Source: Spirochaetaceae bacterium (lineage in GTDB: Bacteria > Spirochaetota > Spirochaetia > DSM-27196 > Salinispiraceae). From it: DNA of 6,820 nucleotides. The notes below the pieces were generated by a model. The model was given only the letters and a program-made list of their open reading frames with translations, was not told where the DNA came from and made no database searches. Below are positions 1-6,651 of the stretch, piece by piece. The position numbers and the translations under genes are program-made. Location of the stretch: positions 1 through 6,820 of the forward strand of contig SKVS01000346.1 of NCBI GenBank assembly GCA_007129335.1, given 5' to 3'. The stretch's first letter is position 1; each line of letters opens with the position of its first letter.

Positions 1-684
1 CCAGGGAAGCTGGATTATTTCATAGACCCTCCCGCTTCCCCGGATACGTTGATACGGCGTATCATGGTCTTCAAAGAGAATATCTTGTACCGCTCCGTAA
101 GCAAATTCCCCAGGCAAATTTGACCCAATGATTCGCAGGGGTTCAACCCGAAAAATAATATAGTTCAGTCCATGCAACAGTCTGAGCTGCTGCCAACCCG
201 CCAATTCCAGTTTTCGAAGAATGACTACCCTATGAGCGCTTTCTGGAGCGCTGTAATGATAGACTCCAAAAATGCCCCGGGGACTGGGAAACAAACCAAA
301 ATTGTCCTGCACAAATAAGCGCTGGAGAATCTGTACATCGGTGCTTTCAAAAGGCACCTGACCGGAGAGATATTGAGCCCCGACAATCTGCCAATCAGAA
401 TCAAAAAGAAAAAAGCTAAACCCATCCTGTAAGGGAGTGGACTCCATTGCCCCACTGTTCCGGTGAATTACCCTGGCAGTAAGAGAGAGCTCCAAACGGA
501 GGGATTCCACAGCTTCTTCTAAATAAATTTGTCCGGAACGGAACACATCCTGAAGCTCCCTTCTCTGATACTCCAACGTGGTGGTAATGAGAATCCAGAC
601 AAAAACAATGGTAGGCACAATGAGCAGGAGACCGAACAGTCCCATTAATTGGAAACCCAGTTTTCCCAGAGGAACGAGCCTCAC
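1..684 (-). CDS. Membrane-anchored sensor-like protein, C-terminus cut by the window edge
   Basis: An uninterrupted frame of 228 codons runs from a GTG at 684 to the left edge, so the protein is incomplete. The GTG overlaps the stop of the upstream lipoprotein gene (GTGA), which suggests translational coupling; only a weak G-rich stretch precedes it. An ATG at 645 (residue 14) is the alternative start but would begin right at the membrane helix. Residues about 14-35 form one strong hydrophobic helix (LMGLFGLLLIVPTIVFVWIL). They are followed by a charged, probably helical stretch (about 38-72) and a mixed alpha/beta region to residue 228, with pieces such as FSFFLFDSDWQIVG and YEIIQLPW that recall Cache or CHASE-type extracytoplasmic sensor domains. 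That resemblance is by eye only. No second membrane helix and no output domain (kinase, GGDEF, methyl-accepting) is reached, so the output is unknown. Inference: a signal receptor working with the lipoprotein encoded just upstream. Confidence 0.75.
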   Translation of the reverse strand, partial: MRLVPLGKLGFQLMGLFGLLLIVPTIVFVWILITTTLEYQRRELQDVFRSGQIYLEEAVESLRLELSLTARVIHRNSGAMESTPLQDGFSFFLFDSDWQIVGAQYLSGQVPFESTDVQILQRLFVQDNFGLFPSPRGIFGVYHYSAPESAHRVVILRKLELAGWQQLRLLHGLNYIIFRVEPLRIIGSNLPGEFAYGAVQDILFEDHDTPYQRIRGSGRVYEIIQLPW

Positions 685-2216
685 TGACCATTACCCCCGG
701 AGGAAACAAGTTTCATTCGTCCATCTACCCCGGCCTGAACCGAATCCCTATTTTGGATCAGCTCAATCAGAAGAGACAGGGTTGATCGTGCTATGACCTG
801 CTCGGGTTCAATACCCCGGAACGCAGTGTACCCATCTCCACCCATGAAGGGAAATCGCTCAACTCCCACCAGATATTGCTTATCCGATAAAGTCTCTGAG
901 CCAATTTTGATCGATTCTTCGAGTAACTTGAAAGATCCGTTATGTTCTGTGTAAGCAAATTCCAATCCTGACACCTGCATAAACCCCCGACCTCTTTCGG
1001 GTCGCCCGATATAGGTAAGGCTTTGCTCTAGTATGGTAACTATTTGTGATCGATCAGCCAGGAAAAATACAAGATTCCCCCCAAAGGGATAACTGACATA
1101 AACATCGTGAATACGAATTGGTCCTTTCTGAAAACCGCCTCGAATTCCGCCGGAATTGATCATCAATACATCTGCCTGAAAATGTTCCCGGAGCAAATCG
1201 GTAAACAGATTTCCCAGGGCACTCTCCTGGTTAAAATCATGAAGCACTTCAACCGGAGCGTGGGAAATTGCCATGGACAGGAGGTTCTGCACAAAGGTGT
1301 ACACATCGCCCAGGCTCTTTTCAAGCCTGTCAGGCGGTCTATGAGTTTCTGAGGTAACCGGTATAGACCGGAAACCAGGGGAAGTCCAGTTAAAATAATC
1401 TATAGCCCGTCCACCGGCCCCGATGTTTCCATCCAGAGCCAGTACCCTTTTCCCGCTTCCCGCAAGGGTATAATGTCCGGCCTCCCGTCCAGGGGCGACC
1501 GAGAGCACTGTCATATCCACATCCGGATTATCAATGAGGCGAAGAAACTCCTCCGAGGTATTCTCAAAATCAAAAAAACCAAATCCTCCGGCAATTAAAA
1601 GTATTTCCGCTGCTCCTGCGGATCGCAGTTTTGCAACCTCACGATCTACCGATTCTCTTGGGTCCAGGAGGGTTATTCCCTGTACATGTTCCGGCATATT
1701 CTGTTCCAGGGTTGTGGGAGGAGCTAACCCAATAATGCCGATTTTCGAACCAGCGTGAAGAAAGGATCCCTGGAGAAACGGAATGGGAGAACCATCCTCA
1801 TATGCAAGATTCGCCGCAAGAAAGGGGAAATTCGCCCTCTGTGCATGAGCCTCCAAGACAGAAAAACCAAAATAAAACTCCCTGGGACCAATTACCATAC
1901 CGTCAAAACCTATATCATTCATAATATCAATAATGGCCATTCCATCGGTGACAAAGGATTCAGGAGTTCCGTAGGTCATGTTATAAGTAGCAAGATTGAT
2001 TACCTGTTCACCAGCATATGTGCTTCTTATATCGTCAACTGCACCGGCAACCAACCCGATACCCCCCTGAAGTACCCCGTCGACCTCAACGGGAAACAGC
2101 GCTCCCCGAAGTGAACTGACCTGGAGCAGGTGTACCTGCACCGGGCCGGTTTGCGAACAACCAGATACAAGCAACCCAACAATAAGGGCAAACAATATAA
2201 GAACAGTCTTTTTCAT
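681..2216 (-). CDS. 5'-nucleotidase/UshA-family lipoprotein with a degenerate catalytic domain (probable pseudoenzyme)
   Basis: The 511-residue protein begins with a lipoprotein signal (MKK, hydrophobic 5-16, lipobox VSGC with the lipidated Cys at 20), so it should be membrane-anchored outside the cytoplasm. Fold landmarks of the two-domain 5'-nucleotidase family are present in order. However, the metal sites of the N-terminal metallophosphoesterase half are replaced: the usual NDxHG reads SSLRG (34-38), the GD motif reads YN (78-79), GNHEFDYG reads GPREFYFG (110-117), and the GHSH region reads SVAP (239-242). The C-terminal substrate-binding half is well kept: NLFTDLLR (336-343), NSGGIR (354-359), PFGGN (377-381), FMQVSG (412-417) and FMGGDGY (457-463), which supply the two stacking aromatics and the acidic residue that hold the base and ribose in UshA. 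Family members are usually about 500-600 residues, so it is not truncated. The ATG at 2216 follows GAAGGA with a short spacer. Inference: it binds nucleosides or nucleotides without hydrolysing them. Its stop overlaps the start of the downstream sensor-like gene. Confidence 0.9.
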   Translation of the reverse strand: MKKTVLILFALIVGLLVSGCSQTGPVQVHLLQVSSLRGALFPVEVDGVLQGGIGLVAGAVDDIRSTYAGEQVINLATYNMTYGTPESFVTDGMAIIDIMNDIGFDGMVIGPREFYFGFSVLEAHAQRANFPFLAANLAYEDGSPIPFLQGSFLHAGSKIGIIGLAPPTTLEQNMPEHVQGITLLDPRESVDREVAKLRSAGAAEILLIAGGFGFFDFENTSEEFLRLIDNPDVDMTVLSVAPGREAGHYTLAGSGKRVLALDGNIGAGGRAIDYFNWTSPGFRSIPVTSETHRPPDRLEKSLGDVYTFVQNLLSMAISHAPVEVLHDFNQESALGNLFTDLLREHFQADVLMINSGGIRGGFQKGPIRIHDVYVSYPFGGNLVFFLADRSQIVTILEQSLTYIGRPERGRGFMQVSGLEFAYTEHNGSFKLLEESIKIGSETLSDKQYLVGVERFPFMGGDGYTAFRGIEPEQVIARSTLSLLIELIQNRDSVQAGVDGRMKLVSSGGNGQ

Positions 2217-2302
2217 AATTCCTTCTTTTTTAAACCATGACAGAATGAAACCACCAGAAAGTGTACAGATTCCCGTAACCCAGCCCAGTATATGCCAAGA
2301 TT

Positions 2303-2331
2303 ATTGTGCCATTCATTTCCCATTCTGACAA
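2303..2331 (-). promoter_or_regulatory. Candidate sigma70-type promoter of the lipoprotein-sensor operon
   Basis: Read on the minus strand, TTGTCA (2331-2326, five of six to consensus) is followed after exactly 17 bases by CACAAT (2308-2303, four of six). Transcription would start near 2296, leaving a leader of roughly 80 bases before the ATG at 2216. A second -10-like hexamer, TATACT (2292-2287), lies just downstream but has no matching -35. Prediction from sequence only. Confidence 0.35.
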
Positions 2332-2343
2332 CATTGGGGTACA

Positions 2344-2353
2344 CAGGGTAAAC
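2344..2353 (+). repeat. CAGGGYAAAC repeat, copy 1
   Basis: CAGGGTAAAC, preceded by CA as in copy 2, so the shared word there is 12 bases (CACAGGGYAAAC). It lies 12 bases upstream of the -35 of the candidate lipoprotein promoter, a usual place for an activator or repressor site. Confidence 0.5.
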
Positions 2354-2424
2354 ATCAATATTTCAAATTATCTGTTTGTCTTTCCGTTTTGTTCCAAGGA
2401 TTACCCCGGGTATCAGGACAAACA

Positions 2425-2434
2425 CAGGGCAAAC
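2425..2434 (+). repeat. CAGGGYAAAC repeat, copy 2
   Basis: CAGGGCAAAC. It also forms the left tip of the outer inverted repeat that surrounds the palindrome. Confidence 0.5.
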
Positions 2435-2452
2435 GAATGAAAGTTGGTGGGA

Positions 2453-2512
2453 GACTATAGATTCAAAGCAATAACTCGACAACTGTCGAGTTATTGCTTT
2501 GAATCTATAGTC
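2453..2512. repeat. Near-perfect 60-bp palindrome (29-bp arms)
   Basis: The left arm 2453-2481 and right arm 2484-2512 are exact reverse complements with only two bases (AC) between them. The arms begin GACTATAGATTCAAAG and end CTTTGAATCTATAGTC. As DNA it could extrude a cruciform; as RNA it would form about 28 pairs capped by an AACT tetraloop, on either strand. It is not an intrinsic terminator: the stem is AT-rich and no U-tract follows in either direction. The match stops abruptly at both outer ends (A at 2452 and at 2513). Confidence 0.95.
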
Positions 2513-2569
2513 ATAAGCGACCTAGTTCTCCTGGGCTTACTTATTTTACACTTTCATTATTCACCCGGC

Positions 2570-2579
2570 GTTTGCCCTG
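2570..2579 (-). repeat. CAGGGYAAAC repeat, copy 3 (inverted)
   Basis: GTTTGCCCTG on the plus strand, the exact reverse complement of copy 2, forming the right tip of the outer inverted repeat. It is followed at 2580-2589 by CCCCAGGTAT, which resembles CCCCGGGTAT at 2404-2413 near copy 2. Confidence 0.5.
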
Positions 2580-2588
2580 CCCCAGGTA

Positions 2589-2618
2589 TTGACCGATGGC
2601 ATTATTGCAGGGTAAACA
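2589..2618 (+). promoter_or_regulatory. Weak candidate promoter of the nucleobase permease gene
   Basis: TTGACC (2589-2594, five of six) is followed after 18 bases by TAAACA (2613-2618), a poor -10. Nothing better lies between the palindrome and the ribosome binding site, so either this promoter needs an activator or transcription starts further upstream, within or before the palindrome. Confidence 0.2.
2608..2617 (+). repeat. CAGGGYAAAC repeat, copy 4
   Basis: CAGGGTAAAC, identical to copy 1 and overlapping the -10 position of the weak candidate permease promoter. If that promoter is real, a protein bound here would repress it. Confidence 0.5.
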
Positions 2619-2663
2619 AAGGTCTAGGCACCCAAGCCAAATCTTTTCCCAAGAGGTACTTCC

Positions 2664-4028
2664 ATGCACCACCAACCCATTGGCATTCACGAACGGCCAA
2701 GCCTAGGAAAATGGATCCCCCTATCCATTCAACACGTTTTTGCAATGTTCAGCGCAACCGTCCTGGTTCCCCTGCTAACCGGACTCAGTCCATCGGTTGC
2801 ATTGTTCACCAGCGGACTGGGAACACTGCTGTATATTGTCATTACAAAGGGGCAGGTTCCCGCTTATTTGGGTTCGAGCTTTGCCTTCATTGCTCCAATT
2901 ATCAGTATATCCCTCAGTCCCGCCTACGGTGTTGAATACGCTTTGGGAGCAGCCCTGTTTGTAGGTCTTTTCTACGCGCTTGTAGCAGGGGCAATTCGGC
3001 TGTTTGGAAACGCATGGCTCAAAAAAATCCTTCCTCCTGTGGTTATCGGGTCGGTAATCATTGTTATTGGGTTGAGCTTGTCGCCCGTAGCCATGAGTCA
3101 GGTATTCTACCTCAACGGAGAATTTTCCCTCCTGGCCGTATCCATCGCCGGGGTTACCCTGGGTGCGGCAATACTGTTCAGCATTTTCTTGAAAGGATTC
3201 TTTACCGTCATTCCCATTCTTTTGGCCATAATAGTTGGCTATGTATTTACCCTCGTTCTAGGTATAATTAACCCTGCCCTTGCCCTTCTGGATTTTTCCG
3301 GTGTACAGGAAGCAGGCTGGATTAGCCTGCCAACCTTTGCCAGTCTGAAATTTGACATAATCCCCATTTCAATTTTTCTCATTGTGAGTCTTGCGACTAT
3401 TTCAGAGCATCTGGGTGATACCCTGGTAATTGGACGGGTCATTGATCGGGATCTGTATGAAAATCCCGGACTTCATCGAACTCTTTTAGGAGATGGTCTT
3501 GCAACCAGCCTCGCTGCAGTGTTCGGCGGACCTCCCAACACTACCTATGGGGAAAATGTAGGAGTAATGGCCATTTCCCGGGTTTACTCTGTTTGGGTAA
3601 TCGGCGGAGCTGGTGTAATTGCCCTGCTTCTGTCATTCCTGAACAAGTTTGGTGCGCTCATCCAGACTATTCCGAGCCCGGTAATGGGGGGGATTCTGAT
3701 GGTTCTGTTCGGAATCATTGCAAGCGCAGGAATTCGAACCCTGGTTGAAAGCGGGGTTGACTACAGCCACAAGCGAAACCTCATTGTTTCATCGGTCATA
3801 CTGGTTATTGGAATTGGCGGAGGATCTCTTCAGCTGGCAACCGGCGAAGGATTGAGTTTCGAAATATCTGGAGTAGCATTGGCAACCCTGGTTGGTGTTA
3901 TTCTCAATCTCATCCTGCCCGATATTGACAAGGAAACTCTTGAAGAACAGGCAGAAATAGAAGCAGAACGGGCCGCTTTACACGCAAAAGAAGCAGCCCT
4001 GACAGCCGGAGATTATCAGGGCGAATAA
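2664..4028 (+). CDS. uraA: Uracil permease-type transporter (NCS2 family)
   Basis: The 454-residue inner-membrane protein is almost entirely hydrophobic segments, consistent with the 14-helix NCS2 fold, and is close to the usual length. Family signatures are visible: QH in helix 1 (23-24), the SSFAFIAP re-entrant segment (71-78), SEHLGD in helix 8 (247-252; E248 matches the uracil-binding Glu of E. coli UraA) and GGPPNTTYGENVG (288-300; E297 matches the second key Glu). The first motif and the NTTYGEN form fit uracil permeases better than xanthine/urate carriers, but substrate cannot be settled from sequence alone. Expected role: proton-coupled import of uracil for pyrimidine salvage. The ATG follows AAGAGG (2651-2656) at a good 7-base distance. 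The last 35 residues form an unusual Glu/Ala-rich charged tail. It diverges from the pseudo-nucleotidase lipoprotein gene and converges on copZ. The symbol could equally be pyrP. Confidence 0.92.
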   Translation: MHHQPIGIHERPSLGKWIPLSIQHVFAMFSATVLVPLLTGLSPSVALFTSGLGTLLYIVITKGQVPAYLGSSFAFIAPIISISLSPAYGVEYALGAALFVGLFYALVAGAIRLFGNAWLKKILPPVVIGSVIIVIGLSLSPVAMSQVFYLNGEFSLLAVSIAGVTLGAAILFSIFLKGFFTVIPILLAIIVGYVFTLVLGIINPALALLDFSGVQEAGWISLPTFASLKFDIIPISIFLIVSLATISEHLGDTLVIGRVIDRDLYENPGLHRTLLGDGLATSLAAVFGGPPNTTYGENVGVMAISRVYSVWVIGGAGVIALLLSFLNKFGALIQTIPSPVMGGILMVLFGIIASAGIRTLVESGVDYSHKRNLIVSSVILVIGIGGGSLQLATGEGLSFEISGVALATLVGVILNLILPDIDKETLEEQAEIEAERAALHAKEAALTAGDYQGE

Positions 4029-4038
4029 ACTTCTGTTT

Positions 4039-4089
4039 AAAAAGAAAATTCCAAGAGCAGGTATCCCGGTTTGCTTCCTATACCTGCTC
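4039..4089 (-). terminator. Intrinsic terminator of the copA-copZ transcript, overlapping the end of copZ
   Basis: On the minus strand GAGCAGGTAT (4089-4080) pairs perfectly with ATACCTGCTC (4064-4055) across a 15-base loop, and a T-rich run TTTTCTTTTT (4048-4039) follows after six bases. The first arm encodes the last residues of copZ (Glu-Gln-Val) and enters its TAG stop. On the plus strand no U-tract follows the stem, so it should not efficiently stop transcription arriving from the permease gene. Confidence 0.6.
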
Positions 4090-4311
4090 AGCAGGATATC
4101 CCGCTGCACTCAGGGCCTCGTTAATTGCATCGAAACCCAACTCTTTTCCCGGCTTAAGGGTCAAGTTAACCTTTTTTCCGGGCAAATCAACACTGAACTT
4201 CCCTACCCCTTCTAAAGCTTTTAATGCATTGCTCACTTTCGCTTCACAATGCCCGCAGTTCATGTTCGGGATGCTAATTATCATGCTTGGCTTTGATCCG
4301 AATAATCCCAT
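4078..4311 (-). CDS. copZ: Copper chaperone, single heavy-metal-associated domain
   Basis: The 77-residue protein is one HMA (ferredoxin-like) domain with the metal site MNCGHC (17-22; Cys19 and Cys22) and the usual C-terminal helix ending in AAGYPAE. It is expected to bind Cu(I) in the cytoplasm and hand it to the CopA ATPase encoded 36 bases upstream on the same strand. I chose the ATG at 4311 because AAGGAG lies six bases before it. A TTG at 4332 would add seven residues, but it lies upstream of that ribosome binding site and would translate through it. A short leader (MGLFGSKPS) precedes the first strand, slightly longer than in most CopZ proteins. MerP-like mercury carriers share the fold, but the pairing with a Cu+-type ATPase favours copper. 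The end of the gene doubles as the terminator stem. Confidence 0.9.
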   Translation of the reverse strand: MGLFGSKPSMIISIPNMNCGHCEAKVSNALKALEGVGKFSVDLPGKKVNLTLKPGKELGFDAINEALSAAGYPAEQV

Positions 4312-4316
4312 GTTGT

Positions 4317-4324
4317 TCTCCTTC
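4317..4324 (-). promoter_or_regulatory. Strong ribosome binding site that fixes the copZ start
   Basis: GAAGGAGA on the minus strand, with AGGAG six bases before the ATG at 4311. It contrasts with copA, which has none. Confidence 0.85.
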
Positions 4325-4347
4325 TTGCACAAGAGTGCTTTGTTTGT

Positions 4348-6645
4348 TTATTTCGATTCATGGTTCAATAAATTCTTTTCTATTCTTCCACGGAGCAGGA
4401 GGGAATTCATGACTACGGTTATACTGCTCAGAGCCATGGCAATTTCTGCCATAACGGGATGAAGCATACCCAGCATAGCCAGGGGAATTGCTATAACATT
4501 GTACCCAAAGGCCCAGGCAAGGTTTCCCTTAATGGTTCCGAAGGATGTTCGACTTAAAAGAATACTCTTAGCCGCACCGGTAACACTTCCGGACATAAGG
4601 GTAATGTCAGCTGACTCTATTGCAATATCTGTACCCGTACCAATGGCTATTCCAACCTGGGCCTGCTTCAGCGCGGGGGCATCGTTAATCCCATCACCCA
4701 CCATTGCAACCGAAAGCCCCTGGGCTTGCAATTCCTGTACTTTCGTAATTTTATCCTGGGGCAAGAGTTCTGCAAACACCCGATCAATTCCCGCCTGATC
4801 GGCAATATGGCGGGCTGCCAGTGCGTTATCTCCGGTCAGCATAATTGTCTGAATGCCCAAGCGATGCAACAGATCAATAGCCTCTACACTGTCAGTCTTT
4901 ACCGGATCCGACAAAGCTGCGAGTCCCAAGAGTTTTGACCCATGGGCAGCGAATACCAGGGTTCTCCCCTGGGATGCCCACAATTCACCCCTCTCCCGAA
5001 TATCCGGATGAATAGCTACTCCCTCCTCTTCCAACCAGGAAAGTCGGCCAACCCGAACAGGTGCTGAATTGCTGCCTGAGCGTTCCTCAAGCATTCCTTC
5101 TATTCCCTTTCCAGGAATCACCTGGGAATGGGCAAAATCAACAGGGATAACGTGCTTATCTAATAATGCATCCACCAAAGCCTTTGCCAGGGGATGTTCA
5201 GACTTTGACTCCAAACCCGCAACCAGCTGAAAAAAGTCATTCTCATCTACATCCGGAGCCACGACCCAATCGGACAAAGCAGGTCTTCCCTGGGTCAAGG
5301 TTCCGGTTTTGTCAAAGACAACCGCATCCAAATCCTTGGCAGACTGAATAGCCTCACCATTTCGAATAAGGATTCCCAACTCTGCTGCCTTACCCATACC
5401 AACCATAAGAGCTGTGGGCGTTGCTAAACCCAGAGCACAGGGACAGGCGATGACCAGCACCGCAATTGCTGCAGCCAGAGCCTGGCTCACAGGTGTCCTG
5501 CCCCCATCAACCCAGGGCAGAAAACCCTCAACACTGGTAAGCAAGGCAACCCCCTGTACAGGAAAAACCATCCACGCCACAAAGGTAAGGACTGCAAGAA
5601 CCATTATTGCAGGTACAAAAATTCGGGTAATTGAGTCAGCAAAATCCTGAATAGGCACCCGGGTATTTTGAGCCTCCTCTACCATTTGTACAATTTGATT
5701 CAAAAAGGATTCTTCACCCGTGGTGGTCACCTGAACATCAATACTGCCCATTTGATTCACCGTAGCACCAACAACCGAATCCCCTTCATTCCGATCCCGG
5801 GGAACCGGCTCACCGGTTATCATGCTCTCATCCACTGCAGTGGATCCGGCAATGACAGTCCCATCCATGGGGATCTTTTCTCCCGGGAGGACCCGAATAA
5901 TATCCCCAACTTTCAACTGGTCTACTCCGACCATTGAAGTAGAACCATCTGCTCCCACAATGCGGGCATCCTTTGCACCCAGTTCCAATAAAGCCTGAAT
6001 TGCCTGGCTTGCCCGGCCGGTTGCCTTAACCTTAATGTAGTTTCCCACCAAATGGATTGCCATAATCATGGCTCCAATGGCCGTAAAATCAATGACCTCA
6101 GCACCACCAATTCGGAGTAATCCCGTCGCAAAAGCAGCAAGGGTTCCAATGCCAATGAGGGCATCCATAGTAAAATTCAGGTGGCGAAAATTCAAAAAAG
6201 TGGTATGGATTACCGGCCACCCAACCAGGAAAATAACAATCCCCGAACCAATGAGATTAACCCAGGGCTCAATTGACATAGGAATAATATGGATATGCCA
6301 CAGCATCATCAACAACATGCTTACCATGAGAGGAGCGGTAATGATCCATGCACCAATCATGCGGTACGCTTCAATTCTCAGCCTGCTCTGGGCTTGAGCG
6401 CGTTTGGTTGCTGGATCTACCGGTTCGTAGCCCGCATCCTTAATTGCTTTGAAAAAGACTGCCTGAAGAGCTTCCGGGTCCGTCCCTTGAGCATCAGGAG
6501 AATAGCGGACAACCGCCTTTTTACCGGCAAAATTCACCTGGGCCTCCCGAACAAAGTCCAGGGTTTTCAGAGACCTTTCGACTGCAGATGCACAGGAGGT
6601 GCAGGTCATTCCTTCTATGTGAAGGGTGGTTTGTTGATCATTCAT
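4348..6645 (-). CDS. copA: Cu(I)-exporting P1B-type ATPase
   Basis: The 765-residue protein carries one N-terminal HMA domain (GMTCTSC, Cys15 and Cys18), then four helices up to about 205 and the actuator domain with TGE (277-279). The CPC metal site follows in helix 6 (401-403), then the phosphorylation loop DKTGT (445-449), the nucleotide-domain SEHP (482-485), TGDN (604-607) and hinge GDGIND (650-655). YN in helix 7 (715-716) and MALSS in helix 8 (737-741) complete it. CPC plus YN plus MxxSS is the P1B-1 signature, so Cu(I) (or Ag(I)) is the expected substrate, pumped from the cytoplasm at the cost of ATP. The loop between helices 5 and 6 (about 362-388) looks somewhat long. The start at 6645 keeps the HMA domain whole; the next Met (13) would cut into it. 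There is no Shine-Dalgarno, because the promoter -10 ends six bases before the ATG. It is followed by copZ in one operon. Confidence 0.97.
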   Translation of the reverse strand: MNDQQTTLHIEGMTCTSCASAVERSLKTLDFVREAQVNFAGKKAVVRYSPDAQGTDPEALQAVFFKAIKDAGYEPVDPATKRAQAQSRLRIEAYRMIGAWIITAPLMVSMLLMMLWHIHIIPMSIEPWVNLIGSGIVIFLVGWPVIHTTFLNFRHLNFTMDALIGIGTLAAFATGLLRIGGAEVIDFTAIGAMIMAIHLVGNYIKVKATGRASQAIQALLELGAKDARIVGADGSTSMVGVDQLKVGDIIRVLPGEKIPMDGTVIAGSTAVDESMITGEPVPRDRNEGDSVVGATVNQMGSIDVQVTTTGEESFLNQIVQMVEEAQNTRVPIQDFADSITRIFVPAIMVLAVLTFVAWMVFPVQGVALLTSVEGFLPWVDGGRTPVSQALAAAIAVLVIACPCALGLATPTALMVGMGKAAELGILIRNGEAIQSAKDLDAVVFDKTGTLTQGRPALSDWVVAPDVDENDFFQLVAGLESKSEHPLAKALVDALLDKHVIPVDFAHSQVIPGKGIEGMLEERSGSNSAPVRVGRLSWLEEEGVAIHPDIRERGELWASQGRTLVFAAHGSKLLGLAALSDPVKTDSVEAIDLLHRLGIQTIMLTGDNALAARHIADQAGIDRVFAELLPQDKITKVQELQAQGLSVAMVGDGINDAPALKQAQVGIAIGTGTDIAIESADITLMSGSVTGAAKSILLSRTSFGTIKGNLAWAFGYNVIAIPLAMLGMLHPVMAEIAMALSSITVVMNSLLLRGRIEKNLLNHESK

Positions 6646-6651
6646 GTCATC

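Larger units (their letters stand above)
2425..2579. repeat. Outer inverted repeat enclosing the palindrome; possible small mobile or regulatory element
   Basis: The left arm CAGGGCAAACG (2425-2435) plus AATGAAAGT (2436-2444) is matched inverted on the right by ACTTTCATT (2550-2558) and CGTTTGCCCTG (2569-2579). The right arm carries ten additional bases (2559-2568) between the two blocks. The arms enclose the near-perfect palindrome at 2453-2512, off-centre: 8 bases of spacer on the left and 37 on the right. I find no target-site duplication directly at the ends and no coding capacity. It could be a MITE-like remnant, or independent operator sites that happen to be inverted. Confidence 0.6.
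2217..2663. other. 447-base divergent intergenic region, regulatory and repeat-rich, no gene seen
   Basis: This gap lies between two divergent start codons and I find no convincing protein in any frame; frames that cross the palindrome are accidental and lack family resemblance. It holds a candidate promoter for the lipoprotein gene (2303-2331), a weak candidate for the permease gene (2589-2618), four copies of a CAGGGYAAAC repeat, and a nested pair of inverted repeats (2425-2579). I see no riboswitch, PyrR-type leader or intrinsic terminator: the hairpin here has no U-tract on either side. Confidence 0.7.

Noticed and set aside
416..709. Alternative minus-strand frame starting near the end of the lipoprotein gene
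   Set aside because: Low-complexity, Cys/His-rich translation without family features; the GTG-initiated frame at 684 gives a proper membrane helix and stays open to the window edge.
681..2216. Degenerate catalytic motifs as evidence of a decaying pseudogene
   Set aside because: The frame is intact over 511 codons, the signal peptide and binding-domain motifs are preserved, and the gene is tightly coupled to the next one, so functional repurposing is more likely.
2287..2292. TATACT as the main -10 of the lipoprotein gene
   Set aside because: No -35-like hexamer at suitable spacing and no extended -10; the upstream TTGTCA-17-CACAAT pair is better overall.
2453..2512. Palindrome as a rho-independent terminator
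   Set aside because: AT-rich stem and no U-tract on either strand; it also lies upstream of both divergent genes, where no transcript needs ending.
2453..2512. Palindrome as a protelomerase (hairpin telomere) target
   Set aside because: Only the symmetry fits. An active site would be resolved into ends, not left intact inside a contig, and no protelomerase gene is present.
2520..2663. Riboswitch or PyrR attenuator ahead of the uracil permease
   Set aside because: I found no anti-terminator/terminator pair, U-tract or recognisable conserved core in the leader.
2444..2935. Plus-strand frame crossing the palindrome and overlapping the permease gene
   Set aside because: The overlap with the permease gene is out of frame, and the translation has no recognisable features; it is a shadow.
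4312..4332. TTG-initiated seven-residue extension of copZ
   Set aside because: The strong Shine-Dalgarno lies inside this stretch and is correctly spaced only for the ATG at 4311.
4327..4338. Small hairpin GCAC-TCTT-GTGC between copA and copZ
   Set aside because: Only four base pairs and no U-tract; too weak to call a terminator or processing site.
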